The notes under the pieces are model-generated. The model had not been told where the DNA came from, searched no databases, and was given only the letters and a program-made list of their open reading frames with translations. Positions 5,920-8,625 of a stretch of DNA of 8,625 nt are shown here, piece after piece (position 1 is the first letter of the stretch; every line of letters begins with the position of its first letter). Position numbers and translations under genes: made by a program. This DNA is from CAKZKT01 sp034434235 (GTDB lineage: Bacteria; Chloroflexota; Anaerolineae; CG2-30-64-16): the NCBI GenBank assembly GCA_034434235.1, contig DAOTZV010000010.1, positions 1-8,625 of the forward strand, given 5' to 3'.

Positions 5920-5929
5920 GAGGAGCCAT

Positions 5930-8119
5930 ATGGGATACACATTCGCTGAAAAAGCATTGGCGCGCGCGGCGGGACTGGCGCACGCCGTGGCCGGGCAGAT
6001 CGTGGACGCGCGGCCCGATGTGGCGCTGAGCCACGACAACACCGCGGCCATCGCGAAGCTGTTCCGCAGCCTGGGCTATGCCCGCGTGAAGCATCCGGAG
6101 CGGCTGGCGATCTTCCTGGATCATGCCGTGCCCGCGCCCAACGCGGAACACGCGCTGAACCACAAAGAGGTGCGCGAGTTCGTGGCCGAACAGGGGATCG
6201 TGCACTTCTACGAGGCCGGCCGCGGCATCTGTCATCAGGTGGCCAGCGAGGAGGCGCTGGTGTGGCCGGGCCAGCTCATCCTGGGCGCGGATAGCCACAC
6301 CACGCACGCCGGCTGGTTGGGCGCGTTCGGCGCAGGGGTCGGCCGCAGCGAGATGGCCGCCATCTGGGCCACCGGCGAGCTGTGGCTGCGCGTCCCCGAG
6401 ACGATCCGGGTGGACCTGGAGGGGGAACTGCCGCCGGGCGTCACGGCCAAGGACCTGGGCCTGTGGCTGTTGAAGCTCCTGGGCCCCGAAGCGGGCATCT
6501 ACCGCGCGGTCGAGATCGGCGGGCCGGGATTGCACACCCTCTCGGTCGAGAGCCGGATGGTGCTGCCGAACCTGCTCGCGGAGTCGGGCGTGAAGAGCGC
6601 GTACCTGGAGCCCGACGATGCGGTGTTCGCATGGCTGGCGGCGAGACTGGCTGCGCGTGCCCCCCTCACCCCCCAATCTTGGGGGGCCGGGGGGGCCGCC
6701 AATGCCCCCCTCACCCCCCAATCTTGGGGGGCCGCGGACTCCCCCCGCGATCGGGGGGCGGGGGGGGCCGCCGATGCCCCCCTCACCCCCCAATCCTGGG
6801 GGGCCACGGATTCCCCCCGCGGTCGGGGGGCGGGGGGGGCCGTCAATGCCCCCCTCACCCCCCAATCTTGGGGGGCGGGGGGGGCCGCCGATGCCTGGCG
6901 CGACCGGCTCGCCGCGGGCGCGCTCTACCCCGATCCCGACGCGGCCTACCTGGCGCGCCACGTCGTGGACCTGAGCACGCTGGAGCCGATGGTCGCCGCG
7001 CCGCACAATCCGGCCAACGCCGTGCCCCTCTCGCGGGTGGCGGGCACGCGCATAGATCAGGCGTTCCTGGGCACCTGCACCAACGGCCGGCTGGAGGACC
7101 TGGCCGCAGCGGCCGCGGTGTTGCGCCGGCCCGACGGCTCCGTGCGCCGCGTGGCTGCCGGCACGCGGCTGGTGGTGATCCCGGCCTCGAGCCAGGTGCT
7201 GGAACAGGCCCTCAAGCTGGGCTACATCGAGACCTTCGTCGCCGCGGGCGCGATGATCGGCGTGCCGGGGTGCGGGCCGTGCATGGGCAATCACCTGGGC
7301 GTGCCGGCCAGCGGCGAGACGGTGATCAGCAGCGGCAACCGCAACTTCCGCGGCCGCATGGGCAACCCCGAGGCCGCCGTCTACCTGGCGAGCCCGGCCG
7401 TGGTGGCCGCCAGCGCGGTGGCGGGGCGAATCGCCGATCCGCGAGAGATGGCGTTGGAAGCTGGAAGCTGGGGGCTGGAGGCTGGAAGTGTCCGGTCGGG
7501 GCGTTCGATCCGGCCCGCAAGCGATCAATCCGCAACTGATCAAGCGGGGACGGGTCAACCCGCCACTCGCAACCTGCAACCGACATCGCGTCCCCAATCC
7601 CCAATCCCCAATCCCCAATCCCCCTCCTTCACGGGCCGCGTCTGGAAATACGGCGACGACGTGAACACCGACGTGATCTTCCCCGGCAAGTACACGTACA
7701 CTATTAAAGATGAAGCGGAGATGGCGAAGCATGCGCTGGAAGATCTCGACCCGACCTTTGCGGCCAACGTGCGGCCGGGCGACATCATCGTTGCCGGCCG
7801 GAACTGGGGCGCGGGATCGAGCCGCGAGCAGGCCGTGACGTGTCTGAAGGCGGCCGGCGTGAAGGTGATCGTCGCGGCGTCGTTCGCCCGCATCTTCTTC
7901 CGCAATGCGGTCAACAACAGCGTGTTGCCGGTCGTCTGCCCCGAGGCGATCCCCGCGATCCAACACGGCGAGACGATCACGGTGGACCTGGGCCGTTGCG
8001 TGGTGCGCTGCGCGGCCGGCGAGTTCCCCTTCCAGCCCTTCTCGCCGTCGGTTCAGCGGATCATCGAAGCGGGCGGGCTGTTGGAGATGTTGCGGGCGAG
8101 GATGGGGATTGGAGATTAG
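5930..8119 (+). CDS. lysTU: Fused homoaconitase, LysT and LysU in one chain
   Basis: Fe-S hydro-lyase converting homocitrate to homoisocitrate through homoaconitate. In Thermus this is a heterodimer, LysT (about 418 residues) plus LysU (about 163); here both are one 729-residue chain. The large part runs from residue 1 to about 507: GRGICHQV, GADSHTTHAG, and the 4Fe-4S cysteines Cys383 (GTCTNGR), Cys448 and Cys451 (GCGPC), then SSGNRNFRGRMG. The small part runs from about 567: GRVWKYGDDVNTDVIFPGKY, GAGSSREQA (Ser630, Ser631, Arg632, Glu633) and ARIFFRN. Residues 244-321 are a repeat insertion of 78 residues, just before LYPDPDAAY. Residues about 508-566 are a linker made largely of repeats; I see no in-frame start or ribosome site for a separate LysU. 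AGGAG at 5921-5925 sets the start. A 3-isopropylmalate dehydratase role cannot be excluded, but context favours lysine. Confidence 0.9.
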   Translation: MGYTFAEKALARAAGLAHAVAGQIVDARPDVALSHDNTAAIAKLFRSLGYARVKHPERLAIFLDHAVPAPNAEHALNHKEVREFVAEQGIVHFYEAGRGICHQVASEEALVWPGQLILGADSHTTHAGWLGAFGAGVGRSEMAAIWATGELWLRVPETIRVDLEGELPPGVTAKDLGLWLLKLLGPEAGIYRAVEIGGPGLHTLSVESRMVLPNLLAESGVKSAYLEPDDAVFAWLAARLAARAPLTPQSWGAGGAANAPLTPQSWGAADSPRDRGAGGAADAPLTPQSWGATDSPRGRGAGGAVNAPLTPQSWGAGGAADAWRDRLAAGALYPDPDAAYLARHVVDLSTLEPMVAAPHNPANAVPLSRVAGTRIDQAFLGTCTNGRLEDLAAAAAVLRRPDGSVRRVAAGTRLVVIPASSQVLEQALKLGYIETFVAAGAMIGVPGCGPCMGNHLGVPASGETVISSGNRNFRGRMGNPEAAVYLASPAVVAASAVAGRIADPREMALEAGSWGLEAGSVRSGRSIRPASDQSATDQAGTGQPATRNLQPTSRPQSPIPNPQSPSFTGRVWKYGDDVNTDVIFPGKYTYTIKDEAEMAKHALEDLDPTFAANVRPGDIIVAGRNWGAGSSREQAVTCLKAAGVKVIVAASFARIFFRNAVNNSVLPVVCPEAIPAIQHGETITVDLGRCVVRCAAGEFPFQPFSPSVQRIIEAGGLLEMLRARMGIGD
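6659..6892 (+). repeat. Four in-frame copies of the C6/G6 palindromic element in homoaconitase
   Basis: The copies are at 6659-6703 (45 bases), 6704-6775 (72), 6776-6847 (72) and 6848-6892 (45). Each starts APLTPQSWGA and ends in AAN, AAD, AVN or AAD. The two 72-base copies carry a second palindrome, C6-GCGATC-G6 or a variant of it, inside them. The total is 234 bases, or 78 codons. The core has no stops in any of the three forward frames. Confidence 0.92.
7456..7488 (+). repeat. GGAAGCT 7-base array at the start of the LysT-LysU linker
   Basis: GGAAGCT, GGAAGCT, GGGGGCT, GGAGGCT and GGAAG run immediately after the conserved end of the LysT part (GRIADPREM). They encode LEAGSWGLEAGS. The same unit forms the lysJ tail at 4550-4577, where it also directly follows the end of a conserved protein. 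Confidence 0.85.
7592..7619 (+). repeat. CCCCAAT 7-base array at the end of the LysT-LysU linker
   Basis: Four perfect CCCCAAT units sit a few codons before the LysU-like start (FTGRVWKYGD). They are the complement of the ATTGGGG type seen between lysY and lysZ. They encode PQSPIPNPQSP, a flexible-looking Pro/Gln/Asn linker. The opposite strand has four G4 runs. Confidence 0.88.
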
Positions 8120-8131
8120 GGATTAGGAATT
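8104..8131 (+). repeat. 7-base array across the homoaconitase stop codon
   Basis: GGGGATT, GGAGATT, AGGGATT and AGGAATT run without gaps. The stop TAG (8117-8119) is inside the array. The array ends exactly where the GGGAGG ribosome binding site (8132-8137) of the next gene begins, so repeat sequence supplies the end of one gene and abuts the translation signal of the next. Confidence 0.85.
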
Positions 8132-8143
8132 GGGAGGCGCGTT

Positions 8144-8625
8144 ATGTTTACCATTTGTCTGATTCCCGGCGACGGGGTGGGCCGCGAGGTGATTCCGGCC
8201 GCGGCGCAGGTGATGGCGACGGTCTTGCCGGACGTGCGGTTTGTGGAGGCCGAGGCGGGGTGGGAGTGCTTCCTCCGCCGCGGCACCGCCCTGCCCGACG
8301 AGACCCTGGCTGCCGTGGCCGCGGCCGACGGCACGCTGTTCGGCGCCACACAGTCGCCGATAACGGGCGACCTAACCCCCCGTCCCCCGTTCCCCCCAGA
8401 TTTGGGGGGCCAGGGGGGCACGCAATCGCCGATAACGGGCGACCTGACTCCTCGCCCCCCGTCCCCCCCAAATTTGGGGGGCCAGGGGGGCAGCGAGAGG
8501 TCCTACCGCTCCCCCATCCTGGCGCTGCGCAAACAGTTCGACCTGTACGCCAACCTGCGGCCGACCGTCAGCTTGTTGCCCTCCGTGCCAGGCCCTTCCG
8601 AAGCGCCCCGCACGGGGATTGACCT
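8144..8625 (+). CDS. hicdh: Homoisocitrate dehydrogenase, 3'-partial
   Basis: NAD-dependent beta-decarboxylating dehydrogenase (ICDH/IPMDH/HICDH family), turning homoisocitrate into 2-oxoadipate and CO2. The first 160 codons are present; about 334 residues are usual in Thermus. The start MFTICLIPGDGVGREVIP matches the family N-terminus, and VEAEAGWECFLRRGTALPDET and LFGATQSP match Thermus HICDH closely. DLYANLRP supplies the conserved substrate-binding Arg139. GGGAGG (8132-8137), six bases before the ATG, sets the start. Between TQSP and YRSPILALR lies an imperfect tandem duplication of a 72-base unit (residues 69-116), so about 40 residues are extra compared with Thermus. At the position of Thermus Arg85, linked to homoisocitrate preference, an ungapped alignment gives Leu126. 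Isocitrate or 3-isopropylmalate activity is therefore possible. The catalytic C-terminal half lies outside the window. Confidence 0.87.
   Translation, partial: MFTICLIPGDGVGREVIPAAAQVMATVLPDVRFVEAEAGWECFLRRGTALPDETLAAVAAADGTLFGATQSPITGDLTPRPPFPPDLGGQGGTQSPITGDLTPRPPSPPNLGGQGGSERSYRSPILALRKQFDLYANLRPTVSLLPSVPGPSEAPRTGID
8348..8491 (+). repeat. Tandem 72-base units with the C6/G6 element in homoisocitrate dehydrogenase
   Basis: Unit 1 is 8348-8419 and unit 2 is 8420-8491, 24 codons each, with scattered substitutions. Each contains a stretch encoding TQSPITGDLTP followed by the palindromic element read as PPDLGGQGG or PPNLGGQGG. This is a different reading phase of the element from the one used in lysX and homoaconitase. 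The unit includes host-like coding sequence (TQSPITG), so the duplication probably happened after the element inserted. Confidence 0.9.

Noticed and set aside
4720..6051. 443-codon open frame on the minus strand
   Set aside because: Lies across homocitrate synthase and the homoaconitase start with no recognisable motif; both sense genes are certain.
6659..6892. CRISPR array or intein
   Set aside because: Units are contiguous with no unique spacers and are translated. The segment is far too short for an intein and lacks its splice-junction residues.
5804..7966. 720-codon open frame on the minus strand
   Set aside because: It is antisense to homocitrate synthase and homoaconitase, both with clear family motifs. 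Its length comes from GC-rich codon mirroring and stop-free repeats; it shows no recognisable domain.
6659..8491. Assembly error as the source of the in-gene repeats
   Set aside because: Considered because such repeats are hard to assemble. The insert lengths are all multiples of three with open frames and copies differ by substitutions, which argues against it; copy number could still be slightly wrong.

Overview
The window is a stretch of a GC-rich bacterial chromosome carrying most of a LysW-dependent alpha-aminoadipate (AAA) lysine-biosynthesis operon. All genes are on the + strand. The proteins resemble, from memory, the Thermus thermophilus enzymes LysX, LysY, LysZ, LysJ, homocitrate synthase, LysT, LysU and homoisocitrate dehydrogenase. 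AAA-type lysine synthesis in bacteria is known mainly from Deinococcus-Thermus and from members of the Chloroflexota. The abundant short-period repeats and GC-rich palindromes make an uncultured Chloroflexota member my best guess, but this is an inference.

Layout: lysX (5' end outside the window), lysY (ATGA overlap with lysX), lysZ, a repeat-filled gap of about 260 bases, lysJ, a 157-base gap, homocitrate synthase, a fused homoaconitase (LysT-LysU in one chain), and the start of homoisocitrate dehydrogenase (3' end outside). Homocitrate synthase, homoaconitase and homoisocitrate dehydrogenase convert 2-oxoglutarate plus acetyl-CoA to 2-oxoadipate. An aminotransferase not seen here makes alpha-aminoadipate. 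LysX ligates that to the carrier protein LysW, and LysZ, LysY and LysJ phosphorylate, reduce and transaminate it on the carrier. LysW, the releasing hydrolase LysK and the 2-oxoadipate aminotransferase are not in the window.

The unusual part is the repeat load. Seven copies of a C6/G6 palindromic element sit in-frame inside three enzymes (lysX, lysT-lysU, homoisocitrate dehydrogenase). A different set of purine/pyrimidine-rich palindromes adds exactly 57 codons to lysJ. An eight-unit octamer array bounded by an 8-bp direct repeat adds 26 codons at the lysJ start. Short arrays with a 7-base period occur at nearly every gene boundary that is not tightly coupled: after lysY, at the ends of lysZ and lysJ, before homocitrate synthase, in the LysT-LysU linker, and across the homoaconitase stop codon. 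Every coding insertion I could measure is a multiple of three bases, lacks stops, and falls in an apparent loop, linker or terminus, while the catalytic motifs I looked for are intact. The operon therefore seems to tolerate, and may be shaped by, selfish repeats that are compatible with protein coding, a situation comparable to the Rickettsia palindromic elements. No RNA genes, CRISPR arrays, transposase genes or clear promoters were seen.
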